DNA of 64,000 nt. Source: Streptomyces scabichelini (lineage in GTDB: Bacteria; Actinomycetota; Actinomycetes; Streptomycetales; Streptomycetaceae). Within the stretch, counting starts at the first letter, position 1; every line of letters begins with the position of its first letter. Under the pieces are notes generated by a model. The model saw only the letters and a list, made by a program, of their open reading frames with translations. It did not search any database and was not told where the DNA came from. Below, piece by piece: positions 22,501 through 33,440 of this stretch. The stretch covers positions 1 through 64,000 of the forward strand of contig NZ_JAAKZY010000023.1 of NCBI RefSeq assembly GCF_011045015.1. The letters are read 5' to 3'. Position numbers and translations under genes: made by a program.

Positions 22501-25500
22501 ACAACGCACCCCACATCTCGAACACCGAGACGTCAAAGGCATACGAGTGGAACATCGTCCACACGTCATCCGCACCGTAGGCATAGTGCTCACGCGCACT
22601 CTCCAGCAGCCGCACCACCTGCGTATGCGCCAGCGTCACACCCTTCGGACGACCCGTCGAACCCGACGTATAGATCACATACACCGTGTTATCCGGCACC
22701 GAGAGCGACACCGGGGCCGACTCCGGACGCGACGCGACGACCTCCGCATCCCGGTCCAGGACCACCAGTTGGCCGTCGTACACGTCCTCCAGGACCGGCA
22801 TCAGAGCGCTGGAGGTCACCACGACCCGGGCCCCCGCGTCCGCAAGCACGAAACCGAACCGGTCCGCCGGGTTCGCCGGATCCAGCGGCAGATAACCCGC
22901 CCCCGCCTTCAGCACACCCAACAGCGTCGGCATCAAGTCCGGCCCGCGCTCCAGACACACACCCACCAACGACTCCGGACCGACACCCAACAACCGCAGA
23001 TGATGGGCAAGTTGATTCGCCCGCCCGTCCAGCTCCGCATACGTCAGCGAGACGTCACCCGTGACCACCGCCACCGCATCCGGCGTCAGCGCAGCCTGCT
23101 CCTCGAACACCTCATGCACACACCGCTCCACCGGAGCCGATGCCTTGACGGGCAGAGCGGACGCCGCCAGCAGCTCTCGGTCGTCGCCGGGCAGGTACAC
23201 CGCCTGTGCGTCGCCGTCCGCGTCGGCGGCCATGGCTTCCAGGACGGCGCGGTACATGCCCACCAGCCGCTCGGCGTTGGCGCGGCTGAGCATGCGGGGG
23301 TCGGCGGTCAGGATGACGTGACCGGCACGCGTTGAGACCGTCAGCGGGAACTCGGTGGGGCTGTCGTCCAGGCCGGCCCGGTCGTCCACGACGGTGGCGT
23401 CCATCTGCCGGAAGTCCTGGTAGTTGAACATGACGTCCAGCAGCCGTCGGCCGCCGGCCGCGTCCCGCTGGATCTCCGGCATGGGGAAGCGCCGGTGCGG
23501 CCAGAGCTCGACCTCGCGGGAGAAGACCCGCTGGACCAGCTCGCGCCAGGTCCGCGCGCCGCGGTCCAAGGCGAACGGAAGGGTGTTGAGGTACATGCCG
23601 AGCACCCGGTCGGCGCCGAGAACCTCGGGGCGCGCGTCGCAGACGACGCCGGTGTGAAAGGCGTCCTCGTCGGTGAGCTGGCTCATCACCTTCAGGTGGG
23701 CCGCCAGCATCACGCTCTTCAGCGATGTCTTCGAGTTTGTCGCCAGCTTGCGCAGGTCGCGCTCCAGGTCCTCCCACGAGGTCCCGGCCTGGAACAGCTC
23801 GTACGGTCCGTCCTGCTGCTCACCCCAGCCGGTGGGCAGGGAGAACGGGGCGTGCCGGTCGACGATGCCCTGCCAGTAGGCGCGGTCCTCCGCCGAGGCC
23901 AGGGACTCCAGCTCGCCGGCCACGAAGTCGGCGAAGCGCACGTTCGGGGCGTCGTACGGCTCCGGCTCCAGACCGTCCCGCAGCTGCCGGTACAGGGCCA
24001 GGATCTCCATCAGGAGGGAGTGGTGGCTCCAGCCCTCCAGGACCGGATGGCATTCGGTGACCGAGATCCACCAGCAGTCGCCGTCGGTGACGTGCGCGAA
24101 GAAGCGCATCAGGGAGGGCGTACCGAGATCGAACAGGGTGGCGCGCTCGCGAACGGTGAAGTCGCGGAGCTCCTGCTCCACCGACTCCGGGGTGAGCCCG
24201 CGGAGGTCCTGTGTGCCGAGCGGGAGTTCGGCGGTGGCGTGGACCAGCTGGAGGGGCATCGAGTAGGCGTTGAGGTCGATCGAGGTGCGCAGTGCCTCGT
24301 GCCGCTCGACCACCAGCCGGCCCGCGGCCTCCAGGGCCGCGAAGGAGAACGGCTGGTCGTCCAGGACGCGGAACGTGCTGACGTTGTGGTAGTTGTTGCG
24401 GCTGTCGTCGACCAGCATCTCGACGACCATGCCGAGCTGCACCTGCGACAACGGGTAGGCGTCCACCACGCCCTCCGGGAGCTTCGCCCGGTCGGCGTCG
24501 CCGACCAGCGAGAACGGCTCCACACCGCGGTCCGCGTCCGAAACCGCCGGCCGACCGGTGATCAACTCCGAAAGCCCGGCGACCGTACGGTGCTCGAACA
24601 CGTCCCGTACCGCCACGTCGAACCCGGCGGCACGCAACGCGCCCACCAGCGCCACGGCCCGGATCGAGTCACCGCCCAGCTCGAAGAACCCGTCCTCGAC
24701 ACCGACCCGCTCGACCCCCAGCACCTCCTGCCAGACGGCCGCCACCCGCTCCTCGGTCGGCGTACGCGGCGCGACGAACGCCGACTCGGCGAACGCACCC
24801 TCACCCGGCTCGGGCAGGGCACGACGGTCCAGCTTGCCGTTGACCGTCAGCGGAATGCGCTCCAGCTCCACGAACGCCGCCGGCACCATGTACTCCGGCA
24901 ACGCCTCGCCCACGAACGCCCGCAGCTCGGCGGTCGACGGCACTTCCCCGTCCGTGACCAGGTAGGCCACCAGCCGCTCGTCCCGTACGACCACCACGGC
25001 CTCGCGCACAACCGCGTGCTCCGACAGCCGGGCGCTGATCTCACCCGGCTCGATGCGATAGCCGCGCACCTTCACCTGGTCATCGCTGCGGCCCAGGAAC
25101 TCCAGACTCCCGTCCGCCCGCCGCCGCGCCAGATCACCACTGCGATACAGACGCCCACCCGCAGGACCGAACGGATCGGGCACAAACCGCTCCGCCGTCA
25201 ACTCCGGCCGGTTCAGATACCCCCGCGCCACCCCCGGACCACCCACATGAATCTCACCCGGCACCCCCACCGGCACCAACTCACCGAACCGGTCCAGCAG
25301 ATACACCGACAGGTCACTGAGGGGATACCCGACGCGGTTGGCCGCCGACGGCTGGAAGTCCTCCCCGGCGACCTGGTAGTAGGTGGTGTGCACGGTGGTC
25401 TCGGTGATGCCGTACATGTTCGCCAGCACGGGCCGCTCAAAGCCCAGCCGGTCCGTCCACGGACGCAGGTCACCGACCTCCAGCTTCTCCCCCGCGAAGA

Positions 25501-27838
25501 TCACCGCACGCAGGGCCAGCCGGTCGATCCGCGGATCACCCTGGCCCGCCGCCGCCACCAGCGACCGGAAGGCCGTCGGCGTCTGCGACAACACCGTGAC
25601 CTTCCGCTCGACCAGCAGATCCAGGAACTCCTCCGGCGAGCGCGTCACCTCACGCGGCACCACCACCAGAGTCCCGCCATGGAACAACGCACCCCACATC
25701 TCGAACACCGAGACGTCAAAGGCATACGAGTGGAACATCGTCCACACGTCATCCGCACCGTAGGCGTAATGCTCACGCGCACTCTCCAGCAGCCGCACCA
25801 CCTGCGTATGCGCCAGCGTCACACCCTTCGGACGACCCGTCGAACCCGACGTATAGATCACATACACGACGTTGTCCGGCACGGCGAGCGGCGCCGGTGC
25901 GGACTCCGGACGAGACGCGACGACCTCCGCATCCCGGTCCAGGACCACCAATTGGCCGTCGTACACATCCTCCAGGACCGGCATCAGAGCGCTGGAGGTC
26001 ACCACGACCCGGGCCCCCGCGTCCGCAAGCACGAAACCGAACCGGTCCGCCGGGTTCGCCGGATCCAACGGCAGATAACCCGCCCCCGCCTTCAGCACAC
26101 CCAACAGCGTCGGCATCAGATCCGGCCCACGCTCCAGACACACACCCACCAACGACTCCGGACCGACACCCAACGACCGCAGATGATGGGCAAGCTGGTT
26201 CGCCCGCACGTCCAATTCCGCGTACGTCAGCGACACCTCACCCGCGACCACCGCCACCGCATCGGGCGTCAGCGCAGCCTGCCGCTCGAACACCTCATGC
26301 ACACACCGCTCCACCGGAGCCGGTGGGACATGGCCGTCGAGGGCTCCGCTGACGATGGCGCGCTCGGCGCTGTCGAGCATGTCCAGCCGGAAAACCGGGG
26401 TGGACGGAGCCGCGACGGCGCTCTGCAGGAGCTGGAGGAAGTGGCGGGCCGTGCGCCGGGCGGTCTCCGGGTCGAACAGGGCGCTCGCGTACTCGATGCG
26501 CCCGTGGAACGAGCCGTCGGTCGCCTCCTCGACCTGGAGGGTCAGGTCGCACTTGGCCACGGGGACGCCGCCGGAGAACGGTTCGATACGCAGACCCGGC
26601 AGGTCGACGGCGTCGAGCCGGGACTCGTGCATGGTGAACGCGACCTGGTACAGCGGGGTGCGCGACAGGTCGCGTTCCGGCTGGAGTTCGTCCACGAGCC
26701 GGGCGAACGGCACCTCCTGGTGGTCGAAGGCGTCCAGCACGGTACGACGGGTCCGGTCGAGCAGCTCGGTGAAGGCGGGGTCGGCGTTCTCGTCCCAGTG
26801 TCCGCGCAGGACCAGGCTGTTGATGCCGTAGCCGATGAGCGACTGGAGCTCGGGCCGGGCCCGGCCGGTGACGACCGTACCCACGGAGATGTCGCTCTGG
26901 CCGGTGCTGCGGGCGATGACCGCCTGGAACGCGGCCATCATGACCGTGAAGGGGGTCGTCTCGTGCGCGGCGGCGAGTCGGCGCACCGACTCCGGCAGTC
27001 CCGCGGGGAAGTCGAAGAGCACCTCGGCGCCGGTGTGGTCGCGCACGGCGGGGCGCGGCCGGTCCGTCGGCAGTTCGGTGGGGGCTGCGTCCTCCAGCAC
27101 CTGGCGCCAGTGGGCGAGCTGCCGCCGCAGGGAGTCGCCGGTCAGCTGCTCCCGCTGCCAGGCCGCGTAGTCGCCGTACTGCACCGGCAGCGGCTCCAGC
27201 GGTGACGGCCTGCCCTGGGTGAACGCGCCGTACAGAGTGCTGAGTTCGGTCAGGAGGATGCGGGTGGACCAGGCGTCGCAGGCGATGTGGTGGAAGACCA
27301 GGCACAGGACGTGGTCGTCGTCGGCGAGGCGCAACAGCCTGGCCCGCAGCGGCCAGTCGGTCTCGAGGTCGAACGGGGCCGAGGTCTGCGCCGCGACCAG
27401 TTCGGTGAGCCGGCGCTCGCGCTCGGCGGAGGACTCGCCTGGTACCTGTTCCCGCGGTAGGACGGCGGCGGACTCGGCGGGCGGGTCGACGACCTGGACC
27501 GGCTGCCCGTCCTGCGTCATCTCGTAGCGGGTGCGCAGGATCTCGTGCCGTGCGCTGATCTCGCCGAGGGCACGCTCCAGCGCCCCGGCGTCGAGGGTGC
27601 CCCGCAGACGCACCACGAGGGGAATCAGGTACTCGGTGCTGTCCGGGTCGAGGCGCTGGAGGAACCACATCTGCTGCTGTCCGGAGGACAGTGGCAGCGG
27701 CGCGGTCCGCTCGGCCCTGGGGATCGCCGAGCGGCGGCCGCCCGACCGCCGGCCGGCCAGCCGTCGGCGCAGCAGCTCCTCACGGGCAGATCCGGCGGCG
27801 GAAGGAACGGCGTTGGACTCGGGGCCCCCGGTGCTCAT
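7526..27838 (-). CDS. Giant hexamodular NRPS-2: (C-A-T)x6 plus C-terminal PBP/beta-lactamase-like domain
   Basis: A 6,770-residue NRPS. ATP-loop motifs ([11 protein letters not shown]) sit near residues 661, 1721, 2784, 3844, 4910 and 5968. Carrier motifs are GGDSI near 1055, 2116, 3179, 4238 and 5304, and GGHSI near 6358. C1 has [10 protein letters not shown]2-C6 instead have [36 protein letters not shown] and SHVILEGWS. No epimerization domain was found. Codes read by hand: A1 and A2 DVFSIAMVHK, A3 DVFAIAMVYK, A4 DPAHVGQVDK (polar residue), A5 DVFAVAMVYK, A6 DLPKVAEVGK (Asn/Asp-like). I cannot assign the DVF group; it partly resembles codes I recall for piperazate and Thr. The ATG overlaps the NRPS-1 stop by one base (TGATG), so the two are coupled and NRPS-1 should pass a dipeptide to C1. 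A much longer upstream frame is spurious. Confidence 0.96.
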   Translation of the reverse strand: MSTGGPESNAVPSAAGSAREELLRRRLAGRRSGGRRSAIPRAERTAPLPLSSGQQQMWFLQRLDPDSTEYLIPLVVRLRGTLDAGALERALGEISARHEILRTRYEMTQDGQPVQVVDPPAESAAVLPREQVPGESSAERERRLTELVAAQTSAPFDLETDWPLRARLLRLADDDHVLCLVFHHIACDAWSTRILLTELSTLYGAFTQGRPSPLEPLPVQYGDYAAWQREQLTGDSLRRQLAHWRQVLEDAAPTELPTDRPRPAVRDHTGAEVLFDFPAGLPESVRRLAAAHETTPFTVMMAAFQAVIARSTGQSDISVGTVVTGRARPELQSLIGYGINSLVLRGHWDENADPAFTELLDRTRRTVLDAFDHQEVPFARLVDELQPERDLSRTPLYQVAFTMHESRLDAVDLPGLRIEPFSGGVPVAKCDLTLQVEEATDGSFHGRIEYASALFDPETARRTARHFLQLLQSAVAAPSTPVFRLDMLDSAERAIVSGALDGHVPPAPVERCVHEVFERQAALTPDAVAVVAGEVSLTYAELDVRANQLAHHLRSLGVGPESLVGVCLERGPDLMPTLLGVLKAGAGYLPLDPANPADRFGFVLADAGARVVVTSSALMPVLEDVYDGQLVVLDRDAEVVASRPESAPAPLAVPDNVVYVIYTSGSTGRPKGVTLAHTQVVRLLESAREHYAYGADDVWTMFHSYAFDVSVFEMWGALFHGGTLVVVPREVTRSPEEFLDLLVERKVTVLSQTPTAFRSLVAAAGQGDPRIDRLALRAVIFAGEKLEVGDLRPWTDRLGFERPVLANMYGITETTVHTTYYQVAGEDFQPSAANRVGYPLSDLSVYLLDRFGELVPVGVPGEIHVGGPGVARGYLNRPELTAERFVPDPFGPAGGRLYRSGDLARRRADGSLEFLGRSDDQVKVRGYRIEPGEISARLSEHAVVREAVVVVRDERLVAYLVTDGEVPSTAELRAFVGEALPEYMVPAAFVELERIPLTVNGKLDRRALPEPGEGAFAESAFVAPRTPTEERVAAVWQEVLGVERVGVEDGFFELGGDSIRAVALVGALRAAGFDVAVRDVFEHRTVAGLSELITGRPAVSDADRGVEPFSLVGDADRAKLPEGVVDAYPLSQVQLGMVVEMLVDDSRNNYHNVSTFRVLDDQPFSFAALEAAGRLVVERHEALRTSIDLNAYSMPLQLVHATAELPLGTQDLRGLTPESVEQELRDFTVRERATLFDLGTPSLMRFFAHVTDGDCWWISVTECHPVLEGWSHHSLLMEILALYRQLRDGLEPEPYDAPNVRFADFVAGELESLASAEDRAYWQGIVDRHAPFSLPTGWGEQQDGPYELFQAGTSWEDLERDLRKLATNSKTSLKSVMLAAHLKVMSQLTDEDAFHTGVVCDARPEVLGADRVLGMYLNTLPFALDRGARTWRELVQRVFSREVELWPHRRFPMPEIQRDAAGGRRLLDVMFNYQDFRQMDATVVDDRAGLDDSPTEFPLTVSTRAGHVILTADPRMLSRANAERLVGMYRAVLEAMAADADGDAQAVYLPGDDRELLAASALPVKASAPVERCVHEVFEEQAALTPDAVAVVTGDVSLTYAELDGRANQLAHHLRLLGVGPESLVGVCLERGPDLMPTLLGVLKAGAGYLPLDPANPADRFGFVLADAGARVVVTSSALMPVLEDVYDGQLVVLDRDAEVVASRPESAPVSLSVPDNTVYVIYTSGSTGRPKGVTLAHTQVVRLLESAREHYAYGADDVWTMFHSYAFDVSVFEMWGALFHGGTLVVVPREVTRSPEEFLDLLVERKVTVLSQTPTAFRSLVAAAGQGDPRIGRLALRAVIFAGEKLEVGDLRPWTDRLGFERPVLANMYGITETTVHTTYYQVTGEDFEPSAANRVGYPLSDLSVYLLDRFGELVPVGVPGEIHVGGPGVARGYLNRPELTAERFVPDPFGPAGGRLYRSGDLARRRADGSLEFLGRSDDQVKVRGYRIEPGEISARLAAHPAIREAVVIVRDERLVAYLVTDGEVPSTAELRAFVGEALPEYMVPAAFVELERIPLTVNGKLDRRALPEPGEGAFAESAFVAPRTPTEERVAAVWQEVLGVERVGVEDGFFELGGDSIRVLALVGALRAAGFDVAVRDVFEHRTVAGLGELITGLPAPELEEQSVAPFALIGEEDRALLPEGVVDAYPLSQVQLGMIAEQLADDRRNNYHNVSLFRIRDDRPFDADALREAASILVHRHEVLRTSVHLDRYTVPVQVVHRAAEVPVTVRDLRTVDDADRRERALRDFVAAERATVFDLSAAPLLRVSAHLESDGAWWLGLTESHVVLEGWSINSLCSELLEVYGRLRDGARPEPHRAPPVRFADAIAAELRALESKEDRAYWREVVTGHTKFSLPSGWHGDLSVPAEPVGTAFRLNDLEAGLRALASAAQASLKSVLLAAHVKVMSQLTDEDAFHTGVVYHIRPEAPGADRVLGMHLNTLPFAADRTARTWRELVQQVFAREIANWSYRHFPMPAIQREVGATERLVDIFFNYLDFHQVDGDLVDEGAEMGENPNEFSLAVTAISGMLGVRGDSHVISQANVERLVGMYRSVLESMAADLDGDARAVYLPAADRELLAASALPVKASAPVERCVHELFEERAALTPDAVALVAGEVSLTYAELDARANQLAHHLRSLGVGPESLVGVCLERGPDLMPTLLGVLKAGAGYLPLDPANPADRLGFVLADAGARAVVTSGGLVSVLEGVYGGELVVLDRDADLVASRPESAPVSLTVPDNTVYVIYTSGSTGRPKGVTLAHAQVVRLLDTMQEHYGFDEHDVWALFHSYAFDVSVFEMWGALLHGGTLVVVPREVTRSPEEFLDLLVEREVTVLAQTPTAFRSLATAASQDDPRIGRLSLRTVIFAGEKLEVGDLRPWTDRLGLERPGLVNMYGPTEATVYCTYHRLTSRDVAPGAVAPIGRPLSDTTLHLLDRFGELVPVGAPGELHVGGPGVARGYLGRPELTAERFVPDPFGPPGSRLYGTGDLARRREDGSLEFLGRVDDQVKVRGYRIEPGEISARLAAHPAIRDAVVIVRDERLVAYVVAEGELPAVADLRAFTALELPEYMVPAVFVTVERIPLTVNGKLDRRALPAPDASAVETGHTYIAPRTPTEERTAAVWQEVLGAERVGVEDGFFELGGDSIRAVALVGALRAAGFDVAVRDVLEHRTVAGLSELITGRPAVSDADRGVEPFALIGTQDRAKLPEGVVDAYPLSQVQLGMVVEMLVDDSRNNYHNVSGFRIRDDRPFDADALRAAVDLVAARHDVLRTSFDMHTYSVPMQLVHAEAAIPLTVHDVRQLDEDARRQVLRDFVAAEREAVFDLAAAPLLRAAVHVEDDAGWRLTFTQTHAITEGWSQHSLLTEVVSCYRRLRDGLEPELYEVPSVRFADFVAGELESLAGTEDRAYWQHVVEEYTPLSLPSAPALSGEPAEDYAVVVPLRDLEAPLRAFATRSRVSLKSVLLAAHLKVMSQLTDEEAFHTGLVCDARPEALGADRVPGMYLNTLPFAVDRGARTWRELVQRVFDREVELWPHRRHPLPEIQRQAAGGRRLLDVMFNYLNFTGAVDTDVIDVDAGLGAGSMEFSLAVTTAAEGLVLKTGTQHFGRADGERLAAMYRAVLESMAADDEGDALVPRLPAGELERILGTWNDTGAEQVDACLHELFERQVAATPDAVALVYEDEELTYAELNARANRLAHHLRGTGVLPGTLVGVCVERSVELVATVLAVFKSGGVYVPLDPDYPADRLSHMVRDAKAAVLVTRRELLPLVEGSGATEVLLDDEARWSGQGSHDPEPVTGPDDAAYLIYTSGSTGRPKGVLCDHRGLVNRLDWTQRTYLRLTAADVVLQKIPIGFDPSLAEIFGPLMAGARIAVARPGGHRDPAYLRTAIARYGVTNLHFVPSMLAAVLAVDDLSELGSLRIVVSGGEDLSVALAKEFTTRLPWAELHNQYGPCEAAVDVSAWHCTPEGLEGLQRVPLGAPMQNVTIHILDSRMHSVPVGTPGELYIGGVALAFGYLNRPDLTARSFVPDPFGPAGARLYRTGDRARWRADGTVEFLGRTDDQVKIRGARVEPGETEAALSALPEVSNAVVVVREDSAGLPRLVAYVVPAPGQSADPAELRARLAHELPEALLPSAYVRLDVMPLGANGKADRRALPAPGLDAFAAGEYVAPRSWLEARVAAVWCEVLDLERIGVEDGFFEMGGDSIRAVALAGALRGAGFEVGVQEVFEYHTVARMAVLLAGRTPAVGRAVDEDAVRPFTLLPEADLARLPEDAVDAYPLTRAQLGMAAELLSDDGRNNYHNVTMVRIRDEGPFSAEALRDAVALLVERHEVLRTSLHLSGYSVPVQIVHATAEVPVGWADLRGTTDRKAGEQLLVDHAAQERATLFDLTEAPLLRVFAHLESDDAWWLTLTQSHVILEGWSHHSLQTELLECYRLLRDGRAPEPYQAPAVRFADCVAGELESLASAEDRAYWERVALDHRPLTLPDDWADAPSRPLEVYSVRVPVDDLADRLRALATEAQVPVKSVLLAAHLKVLSQLTEEDAFHTGVVYHTRPEAPGAERVLGMHLNTLPFAFSRGTRTWRETVRQVLATELAGWRHRRYPMPEIQRQWGGGRRLIDAYFNYVDFHQVDTDVVDTGTGINDAPNEFELSVHGHGTHHLTLATHSHAISRANGDRLAGMYRAVLESMAADLDGDARAVYLPAGEREALIGAVSAAQTAPVERCVHELFEERAALTPDAVAVVAGEVSLTYAELDARANQLAHHLRSLGVGPESLVGVCLERGPDLMPTLLGVLKAGAGYLPLDPANPADRLGFVLADAGARAVVTSGGLVSVLEDVYDGELVVLDRDADAIVARPQAAPVALTVPENVVYVIYTSGSTGRPKGVTLAHAQVVRLLDTMQEHYGFDEHDVWALFHSYAFDVSVFEMWGALLHGGTLVVVPREVTRSPEEFLDLLVEREVTVLAQTPTAFRSLLATATAPGDRRLKQLSLRAVVLAGEKLEVADVRPWVERLGLGRTALVNMYGPTEATVYCTYHRLTQRDVAPGAVAPIGRPLSDTTIHLLDRFGELVPVGTAGELHIGGPGVARGYLGRPELTAERFVPDPFGPPGSRLYRTGDLARRRQDGSLEFLGRIDDQVKLHGYRIEPGEISARLAAHPAVREAVVIVRDERLVAYVVAEGELPAVADLRAFTALELPEYMVPAVFVTVERIPLTVNGKLDRRALPAPDASAVSTGRDYTAPRTPLEERVAAIWQETLGVRRVGVDDGFYELGGDSIRAVMLVGALREAGYDVTVRETLEAQTLGALCERLSGSAVDGGPVTSAAVAPFALVGDADRALLPDGLADAYPMMQNQIGMLVEMLGAGDRLNYHLVTSLRVRDGRPVVEEAMRSAVAELLRRHDVLRTSLELDRFSVPMQLVHADVPTPVRFFDLSALAQDEQDRALREFVDSENTTALDHAAAPLVRITIHQCADGSWQFTIAQSHVILEGWSFSGLLTELLEIYRAYAEGREPERPPAPAIRFADTVAAELSALASERHRDYWRDVVVGREKFTMPEGWGDAGDAEPEKYKLEVAFDDLTDRLQLLATAARVSLKSVLHTAHLKVLGQLTREQEFFTGLVAHVRPEAVGAERVYGMYLNILPFAVDRTARTWQEMVRNVFRQELGMWEHRNFPMPALQQELGGGSRLVDVYFSYQDFSGSDTSMIDASASTGNSTNEFGFSVSTAPGRINLRADSRTLSRAHATRLAGMYRAVLEAMAADPDGDARLVHLPAEEAETLGGWSVGAGPVVERPVVEMFEEQAARVPDAVAVVAGQVSLTYAELDARANRLAHHLRALGVGSRSVVGVLLERGADLMVGLLAVWKAGAGYVPLDPVLPGQRVAGMLADAGARVLVGRGPVAGFDGTLVDVDADADTIAGRPSSRPEGRADADGVAYVVFTSGSTGRPKGVMVSHRGLGNHVGWAVRELAGRGTGGGAVFSSVAFDLVVPNLWAPLCAGQRVALFPSDAGLDELGGWLLAHGPFSFLKLTPGHLEVLSHQVTPEQAAGLAGVVVVAGEALAGTLAARWAGWLGEGRLINEYGPTEASVGTTIHPVPAGADLDAVVPIGHPLPGMRVHVLDERMRPVPVGAVGELYVGGVGVARGYVGRPELTAERFVPDPFGAAGERLYRTGDMVRWNTEGAVDFLGRVDDQVKIRGYRIEPAEVAAVLAGCPLVGEAVVVARTDGDETRLVGYVVPADGPGTAPADQLAAHLAELLPEYMVPSAFMELDAVPLNANGKVDRKALPAPDDGTDDTQHVAPGTPTERRLAEIWSQVLGREHIGSTDSFFELGGHSILVIQVIAAARREGLPLSLFMHYQARDLAELAALVDAAAEAEAEAGSAEQQAAPTVPSAGAALSGLPAALAQHRVPGAVVAVVEGGELVAVESFGTLAADGTDPVTQETVFHVGSLSKHITALGVLRLVDEGRLDLDADVNRYLVDWRVPGDADAAPVTARHLLGHLSGLTPTPGKGFPRAGGPVPSLLDLLHGRAPATTPPVGREGVPGKEFRKANVHYSVLQQLLTDITGRPFDEAMRDLVLEPIGVRATSFDQAFPERYGRPVALGHDEEGRPVDGGWLVRPDQAAAGLWTTAADLAKAALELRRSALGRPLSLLSRETARLMLSPSSDSFYGLGTVVDGTNDEVQFGHAGSPVGYQAVSLCNLHSGDGFVALTNGAAGKNVVAAVAEALGHSGRRSPLGLPDQG
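7529..8610 (-). other. Penicillin-binding-protein-type thioesterase-like domain fused to NRPS-2
   Basis: The last ~350 residues of NRPS-2, after the GGHSI carrier and an Ala/Glu-rich linker, belong to the serine beta-lactamase/DD-peptidase superfamily (PF00144-like), not to the alpha/beta-hydrolase thioesterases. The nucleophile motif SLSK (SxxK) is near residue 6476. A Tyr lies in VHYSVLQQ at the YxN position with Asn missing, and the third motif is GHAGS (HxG). All residues assigned catalytic roles in SurE-type cyclases (Ser, Lys, Tyr, His) are therefore present. Known PBP-type thioesterases such as SurE are separate proteins that release and often cyclise peptides; here the domain is covalently attached. 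Hydrolysis instead of cyclisation is possible. Confidence 0.82.
21390..23130 (-). repeat. Near-identical A-T block of NRPS-2 module 2 (repeat copy)
   Basis: This stretch covers the A and T domains of module 2 and is almost base-for-base the same as 24573-26313, the A-T block of module 1, at a constant offset of 3,183 bp (1,061 codons). Both have the same specificity code. It reflects recent module duplication or gene conversion and is a risk point for short-read assembly. Confidence 0.85.
24573..26313 (-). repeat. Near-identical A-T block of NRPS-2 module 1 (repeat copy)
   Basis: Partner of the 21390-23130 block. Identity holds through the adenylation domain and most of the carrier, and breaks down in the condensation domains on either side. 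A looser repeat of the same kind links the A domains of modules 3 and 5, which lie 6,375 bp apart. Confidence 0.85.
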
Positions 27839-30800
27839 CAGTTCTGCTCCTTCAGCAGCGTCGAGTCCGCCACGTCGAGGTCGGACATCATGTCGATTTC
27901 GTTTCTGATGCAGGTCTCGACCGACTCGGCGAGCGCGGCGACGGTCGGGCCCTCGAACAGGGCGCGGACCGGGAGGTCGATCTCGTACTCGGCGCGGAGT
28001 GCGGCGATCAGGCGGATGGCGAGGATGGAGTTGCCGCCGACGGCGAAGAAGCTGTCGTGCACGCCGAACCCGGACTCGCCGAGGACCTCCTGCCACAGCT
28101 CGGCGATCCGCTCTTCGACGTCGTTGCGCGGCGCGACCCGTTCGGGGTCGTCGGTGCCGTCGGCCGGGGCGGGCAGGGCCTTGCGGTCGACCTTGCCGTT
28201 GGCGTTCAGCGGGACGGCGTCCAGTTCGACGAAGGCCGAGGGCACCATGTACTCCGGCAGCGCCTGTGCGAGATGGGCCGCCAGCTCCTCCGCCGGTGCC
28301 GTGCCCGCGCCGGCCGCGGGAACCACGTACCCGACCAGGCGTGGCTCGCCGTGCTCGGCGCGGGCCACGACCACGGCCTCGCGCACCAGCGGGCATGCCG
28401 CCAGCACCGCGCTCACCTCGGCGGGCTCCACCCGGTACCCGCGGATCTTCACCTGGTCGTCCACCCGTCCCAGGAACTCCACGGCTCCGGTCGCGTTCCA
28501 GCGCACCATGTCCCCGGTCCGGTACAGCCTGTCGCCCGCGGCACCGAACGGATCGGGCACGAACCGCTCCGCCGTCAGCTCCGGCCGGCCCACATATCCG
28601 CGGGCCACACCGGCCCCGCCGACGTACAGCTCGCCCACGGCGCCCACCGGAACCGGCCGCATCCGCTCGTCCAGCACATGCACCCGCATCCCGGGCAGGG
28701 GGCGCCCGATCGGCACCACCGCGTCCACGTCCGCGTCGAGCGGCACCGGGTGGATCGTGGTGCCGACGGATGCCTCGGTCGGCCCGTACTCATTGATCAG
28801 CCGGCCCTCACCCAGCCACCCCGCCCAACGAGCGGCCGGCGAACCCGGCAGCGCCTCACCGGCCACCACGACCACACCCGCCAGAGCGGCCGCCTGCTCC
28901 GGCGTGACCTGGTGCGACAGCACCTCCAGATGCCCGGGAGTCAGCTTCAGGAAACTGAACGGCCCCTGCCCCACCAGCCAGCCGCCCAGCTCGTCCAGCT
29001 CCGCATCCGGCGGGAACAGCGCCACCCGCTGACCGGCACACAACGGCGCCCACACATTCGGCACCACCAGGTCGAACGCGATGGAGGAGAACACCGCCCC
29101 GCCACCGTCCCCGCACGACGCAAGCTCACGCACCGCCCAGCCCACGTGGTTGCCCAGACCTCGGTGCGAGACCACCACACCCTTGGGACGGCCCGTGGAG
29201 CCGGAGGTGAAGACGACGTACGCCACGTGGTCGACGTCGATCCGGCCCTCGGGCCGCGACGACGGACGTTCGGCGATCGCCGTCGCGTCGGCGTCCACGT
29301 CGACGAGAGCGCCGTCGAAGCCGGCCACCGGGCCACGGCCGACCAGGACCTGGGCTCCGGCGTCCGCCAGCATGCCGGCCACCCGCTGCCCCGGCAGCAC
29401 CGGATCCAGCGGTACGTACCCGGCCCCGGCCTTCCACACCGCCAACAGCGCCGTCATCAGCTCGACGCCCCGCTCCAGCAGCACACCGACGACGGACTCC
29501 GAACCGGCACCCAGGGCCCGCAGGTGATGAGCCAGCCGGTTCGCCCGCGCGTCCAGTTCCGCATACGTCAGCGAGACGTCACCACAGACCACCGCCACCG
29601 CGTCCGGCAGCCGGGCGGCCTGCTCCTCGAACATCTCCACCACCGGCCGCTCCACCACCGGCCCCGCGCCCACCGACCACTCAGCGAGCAGTCCGCTCTC
29701 GCGGGCCGGGACGACGGGCAGATCGGCGAGCCTGGTGTCGGGGCCGGCCGCCACCGCCCGCAGCAGGTGCGGGAACTGGTCGGCCAGGCGCTCCATCGTG
29801 CCGTGCTCGAACAGCGCGGTGGCGTACTCGAAGACACCGTCCATGCTTCCGTCGGCGCCCCTGCGCATCAGCAGCGTGAGATCGGTATGGGCGAGCCGCC
29901 AGGCGTCCACGACGGTGTCGTTGTCCTCCAGGCTGGTGGCGCGGCCGGTGAACTCCTGGTCGTGCAGGTCGAAGGCGACCTGGTACAGCGGCGTCCGGGA
30001 CAGGTCGCGCTCGGGGGCCAGGGCCTCGACCAGGAGGTCGAACGGCAGATCGTGATGGGCGAAGGCGTCCCGGCAGGTGTCACGGACGCGGTCCAGTGCC
30101 TCGACGAAGGTGAGGTCGGCGTCGAGCCCGCAGCGCAGCACCACGTTGTTGAGGAAGAAGCCGACGACGTCCTCGAGTTCGGGGCGGTCGCGTCCCGCGA
30201 CGGGTGTGCCGACCGGCAGGTCCCACTGGGCGGTGTGCCGGGCCAGCAGCGTGGCGTAGGCGGTCAGCAGGGTCATGAAAGGGGTGGCGCCACGGCTTCG
30301 CCCGAGGTCGGTGAGGGCCGTCACGACCGGGGCCGGGACGGTGAAGGCCGCCGCCGAGCCCCGACCGTCGCGGGCCGCGGGCCGGGGCCGGTCGGTGGGC
30401 AGCGCCACCGGGGTGGAGCCGTCCAGCACGGCGCGCCAGTGGGCGAGTTCGCGCTCGATCGCGTCGTCGGTCAGGCGGGCGCGCTGCCAGTCGGCGTAGT
30501 CGGCGTACTGCACGCCGAGGGGCGGCAGGAGCGGCTCCCGGCCGGTGACGGCGGCGGTGATCAGTTCGTGGAAGTCCCGCTGGAGGACCTGCGTCGACCA
30601 GCCGTCGCTGCAGATGTGGTGCACGGCCAGCAGCAGGACACGCTGCCGGTCGTCGAGGGTGCGCACGAGCGTGGCCCGCAACAGCGGCCCGCGTTCCAGG
30701 TCGAACCCGTCGCCGAGGGCGGTGCCGAGCAGGCCGGCGAGCCCCTCCCGGGTGGTCTCCGTCTCGCGGAGCGCCACGGGTGCTGGGGTGTCGATGCGCT

Positions 30801-32862
30801 GGCGGGGTTCGCCGTCCTCGGTGACGTACCGGGTGCGCAGCGACTCGTGCCGCGCCACGAGGGCGTCCAGGGCTGTGCGTACGACGCCGGTGTCCGCTTC
30901 CGGCGGGACCGGCAGGAACACGCCGGCCACCCACTCGGCGCTGTTCGGGTTCATCCGGTCCAGTGCCCACAGGCGGCGCTGGCCCGAGGAGACCGGCAGC
31001 GTTCCGCCGCGCGGGACGGGCGGGATGGTGTCGGGGGCTGCCGGGTCCGCGGCGGGGGTGTCCGTGTGCGGAGCGATCAGCAGGGCCTGGGCCTCGACGG
31101 TGGTGGCCGTGAGCAGGCCGCGCAGCGGGATGTCCCGTTTGGCCGCCGCGCGCAGCTGGTTGGCGAGCCGGGTGAGCTGGAGGGAGGAGCCGCCGAGCTG
31201 GAAGAAGTCGTCGTGGACGCCCACGTCCTCGGTCTTCAGCAGGTGCTCCCACACGCCCGCGACGAGCTTCTCGGCGTCGGTGCGGGGAGCGGTGCGGGCC
31301 GGTCCGGCGTCCAGGCCCCGGGCGGCGAGCGCGGCACGGTCGACCTTGCCGTGGGCGGTGAGCGGGAATTCGCCGGCGTCCATGAAGGCGGCCGGTACGT
31401 GGCTCTCGGGCAGCCGGTCGCGCAGGAAGTCCCGCAGCTCGCCCAGGGCTTCGGAGGTGTGCAGCAGCAGGTGGGCGGCGAGCCGGACGGCCCCGTCCTC
31501 CCCGGTGGTGACGGGGACGACGACGGCGGCCCGGACGCCGGGGTGGGTGACGAGCGCCGCCTCGATCTCGCCGGGTTCGATGCGGACACCGTTCACCTTG
31601 GTCTGGTCGTCGAACCGGCCGAGGTACTCCAGGTAGCCGTTCGGGTTCCAGCGGACCCGGTCGCCGGTGCGGTAGAGCCGGGCGCCACCGGTCCTGCCGT
31701 ACGGGTCGGGTACGAACCGGTCGGCGGTCAGGTCCGGCCGGCCCAGGTAGCCCCGGGCGACACCGACTCCGCCGACGTGGAGTTCGCCGGGCGCGCCGAT
31801 GGCGGCGGGGGTGCCGGCCGCGTCGAGCACCAGCACACGCATGCCGGGGATGGGGCGGCCGATGGGCACAGGGCCGGTCGTCGTCGCCGGGTCGAAGCGG
31901 TGCGCGGTGACGTCGATGGCGCACTCGGTGGGGCCGTACGTGTTCCAGATCGTCAGGCCGGGGCGGCGGGCCAGGATGCGCTGGGCCAGTTCGGCGTGCA
32001 GGGGCTCGCCGGCCGAGAACAGCAGCCGCAGCGCGGTGCAGTCCGCCCAGGCGGGCTCCTCGGCGAGCGCCTGGAGGACCGAGGGGACGACCTGGAGGAC
32101 GCTCACCTCGTGCTCGGCCACCGCCCGCAGCAGGGCCGCGGGGTCGCGTTCGGCGCCGGGCGGGGCGAGCACCACCGTGCCGCCGCCGATGAGCGGGGCG
32201 AAGATCTCCCAGCAGGAGGCGTCGAAGGTGACGGCCGTCTTCTGCAGCACCCGGTCGCGGGCGCCGAGGCCATGGGTGTCGACCGCCCAGCGGACCCGGT
32301 TGGCGATGCCTTCGTGAGTGATGACCACACCCTTGGGCCGCCCGGTGGAGCCGGAGGTGTAGATCGCGTACGCGGCCTGGGCCGGGTGCACCTCCAGGGC
32401 CGGCGGCCGGTCGGCCGACCGGTCCGCGAGCTGCCGTGCGGTGTCGGCGGAGCCGAGGACCAGGGGGCGGACGCCGACGCGTTCGGCGGTGGGCGCTGTC
32501 GCCTCGTCGGTCAGGACGAGATCGCCTCCCAGGTCCTCCAGCAGCCATTCCAGCCTCGCGCTCGGCTGGGCCGGGTCCATCGGCGCGTACGCCGCGCCCG
32601 CCTTCCACACGCCCAGGACGGCGGTCACCAGGTCCAGGCTCCGGCCCAGGCAGATGCCGACCCTGGAGTCCGCGACGACCCCGTGGTCACGCAGGAGGTG
32701 GGCAAGCCGGTTGGCCCGCGCCTCCAGTTCCGCGTAGGTGAGGGCCTGCGACCCGTCGGTGACGGCGATCGCGTCCGGCGTCCGAGCCGCCTGGTTCGCG
32801 ACGAGTTCGTGGACGGTGATGGCCTCGTCGAGCGAGCCGTGCCGTGCCGACTCGGACTTCAT
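27838..32862 (-). CDS. Non-ribosomal peptide synthetase NRPS-1, A-T-C-A-T (chain initiation)
   Basis: A 1,674-residue synthetase with no leading condensation domain, so it should start the peptide. Domain order: A1 (ATP loop near residue 165), T1 with GGSSL near 555, a C domain with canonical HHICSDGWS near 748, A2 (FTSGSTG near 1217), and T2 with GGNSI near 1609. By hand alignment to GrsA, A1 reads D-A-W-Q-F-A-T-I-D-K, close to the glutamine code DAWQFGLIDK. Beta-ureidoalanine, which the cluster seems able to make, is a glutamine isostere and a good candidate substrate. A2 reads D-L-P-K-V-A-E-V-G-K, close to Asn/Asp codes and identical to the sixth A domain of NRPS-2. The ATG has AGGAG 6 nt upstream. 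The stop overlaps the NRPS-2 start by one base. Confidence 0.95.
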   Translation of the reverse strand: MKSESARHGSLDEAITVHELVANQAARTPDAIAVTDGSQALTYAELEARANRLAHLLRDHGVVADSRVGICLGRSLDLVTAVLGVWKAGAAYAPMDPAQPSARLEWLLEDLGGDLVLTDEATAPTAERVGVRPLVLGSADTARQLADRSADRPPALEVHPAQAAYAIYTSGSTGRPKGVVITHEGIANRVRWAVDTHGLGARDRVLQKTAVTFDASCWEIFAPLIGGGTVVLAPPGAERDPAALLRAVAEHEVSVLQVVPSVLQALAEEPAWADCTALRLLFSAGEPLHAELAQRILARRPGLTIWNTYGPTECAIDVTAHRFDPATTTGPVPIGRPIPGMRVLVLDAAGTPAAIGAPGELHVGGVGVARGYLGRPDLTADRFVPDPYGRTGGARLYRTGDRVRWNPNGYLEYLGRFDDQTKVNGVRIEPGEIEAALVTHPGVRAAVVVPVTTGEDGAVRLAAHLLLHTSEALGELRDFLRDRLPESHVPAAFMDAGEFPLTAHGKVDRAALAARGLDAGPARTAPRTDAEKLVAGVWEHLLKTEDVGVHDDFFQLGGSSLQLTRLANQLRAAAKRDIPLRGLLTATTVEAQALLIAPHTDTPAADPAAPDTIPPVPRGGTLPVSSGQRRLWALDRMNPNSAEWVAGVFLPVPPEADTGVVRTALDALVARHESLRTRYVTEDGEPRQRIDTPAPVALRETETTREGLAGLLGTALGDGFDLERGPLLRATLVRTLDDRQRVLLLAVHHICSDGWSTQVLQRDFHELITAAVTGREPLLPPLGVQYADYADWQRARLTDDAIERELAHWRAVLDGSTPVALPTDRPRPAARDGRGSAAAFTVPAPVVTALTDLGRSRGATPFMTLLTAYATLLARHTAQWDLPVGTPVAGRDRPELEDVVGFFLNNVVLRCGLDADLTFVEALDRVRDTCRDAFAHHDLPFDLLVEALAPERDLSRTPLYQVAFDLHDQEFTGRATSLEDNDTVVDAWRLAHTDLTLLMRRGADGSMDGVFEYATALFEHGTMERLADQFPHLLRAVAAGPDTRLADLPVVPARESGLLAEWSVGAGPVVERPVVEMFEEQAARLPDAVAVVCGDVSLTYAELDARANRLAHHLRALGAGSESVVGVLLERGVELMTALLAVWKAGAGYVPLDPVLPGQRVAGMLADAGAQVLVGRGPVAGFDGALVDVDADATAIAERPSSRPEGRIDVDHVAYVVFTSGSTGRPKGVVVSHRGLGNHVGWAVRELASCGDGGGAVFSSIAFDLVVPNVWAPLCAGQRVALFPPDAELDELGGWLVGQGPFSFLKLTPGHLEVLSHQVTPEQAAALAGVVVVAGEALPGSPAARWAGWLGEGRLINEYGPTEASVGTTIHPVPLDADVDAVVPIGRPLPGMRVHVLDERMRPVPVGAVGELYVGGAGVARGYVGRPELTAERFVPDPFGAAGDRLYRTGDMVRWNATGAVEFLGRVDDQVKIRGYRVEPAEVSAVLAACPLVREAVVVARAEHGEPRLVGYVVPAAGAGTAPAEELAAHLAQALPEYMVPSAFVELDAVPLNANGKVDRKALPAPADGTDDPERVAPRNDVEERIAELWQEVLGESGFGVHDSFFAVGGNSILAIRLIAALRAEYEIDLPVRALFEGPTVAALAESVETCIRNEIDMMSDLDVADSTLLKEQN

Positions 32863-32954
32863 GGGTACTCCTGGGTGGTCAGCGGTGGATGGGGTGCGGC
32901 GCGGCCGCGCACGACGCGCCGACGGACGGCCGACGGCGGTGGGGGGGGCGGGTG

Positions 32955-33170
32955 TCAGGCGCTCGCCTGCTCCATGCGCCGGCGCAGGCTCAGCGGGCGC
33001 ATGTCCGTCCAGACCTCGCCGATACGGGCGAGGCACTCCTCGCGGGTGCCGGTGGTGCCCTCCGCGCGCCAGCCGGCCGGGAGGTCACGGTCCGCCGCCC
33101 AGATCGAGTACTGCTCTTCGTCGTTCAGGACCACGTGGTAGATGCGGTCGTCGGCACGCTCGTCGGCCAT
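32955..33170 (-). CDS. mbtH: MbtH-like NRPS accessory protein (copy 2)
   Basis: A 71-residue MbtH-family protein, first gene of the NRPS-1/NRPS-2 unit, ending 92 bp before NRPS-1. Family marks are NDEEQYSIW, the PAGW motif and the C-terminal VWTDMRPLSLRR segment. It differs clearly from the other MbtH protein of the cluster at 3006-3215, so the two are not a recent duplication and may prefer different A domains. The ATG at 33170 is preceded by GAGGAG. Confidence 0.95.
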   Translation of the reverse strand: MADERADDRIYHVVLNDEEQYSIWAADRDLPAGWRAEGTTGTREECLARIGEVWTDMRPLSLRRRMEQASA

Positions 33171-33342
33171 GACAGGACTCCTCGTCGGGGTGGTGTGTCG
33201 GTGCTGCCGGCCGTGACGCGGCAGCGGCTCCGTGGCCTGCGGTCACGTCCTTCAGGCTGCGGGCATCGTGCTGTCCATCCTTCCGAGGGCGCCCATAATC
33301 CGGCTCTACCGGAGCTATCGGGACACCGGGACGGCAACGCGA
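33171..33342 (-). promoter_or_regulatory. Probable promoter region of the mbtH-NRPS operon
   Basis: This gene-free stretch lies between the terminator-like hairpin at 33343-33379 and the first gene of the NRPS transcription unit, so the main promoter should be here. On the minus strand there is a tandem 9-bp pair, TAGCTCCGG-TAGAGCCGG, followed at once by ATTATGG, a possible -10 region, about 130-150 bp from the mbtH start. No clear SARP heptads were found. Confidence 0.35.
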
Positions 33343-33379
33343 CGGCCCGGCCGCCCCATGGGTGGGGGCGGCCGGGCCG
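33343..33379 (-). terminator. Hairpin terminator after the MMPL exporter gene
   Basis: A perfect 15-bp GC-only stem (33343-33357 with 33365-33379) with a 7-nt loop, 57 bp beyond the MMPL stop. It separates the exporter transcript from the NRPS operon, which starts downstream on the same strand. Confidence 0.75.
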
Positions 33380-33392
33380 CTGCGTTGAGGGA

Positions 33393-33440
33393 AGTCCGGA
33401 GTGCCGGAGTGCCGGAGTGCCGGAGTGCCGGAGTGTCAGA
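33393..33440. repeat. 8-bp tandem repeat at the end of the MMPL gene
   Basis: Four exact copies of GTGCCGGA (33401-33432) flanked by degenerate copies, running into the MMPL stop codon. Just inside the gene a 15-bp repeat encodes a Thr/Glu/Asp-rich tail (repeats of TEDTT). Both are typical slippage-prone simple repeats. Confidence 0.85.

Noticed and set aside
27839..28396. Longer N terminus for NRPS-2 starting inside NRPS-1
   Set aside because: The extra ~186 residues are Arg/Pro-rich out-of-frame NRPS-1 sequence; the real start at 27838 overlaps the NRPS-1 stop and leads straight into the C domain.
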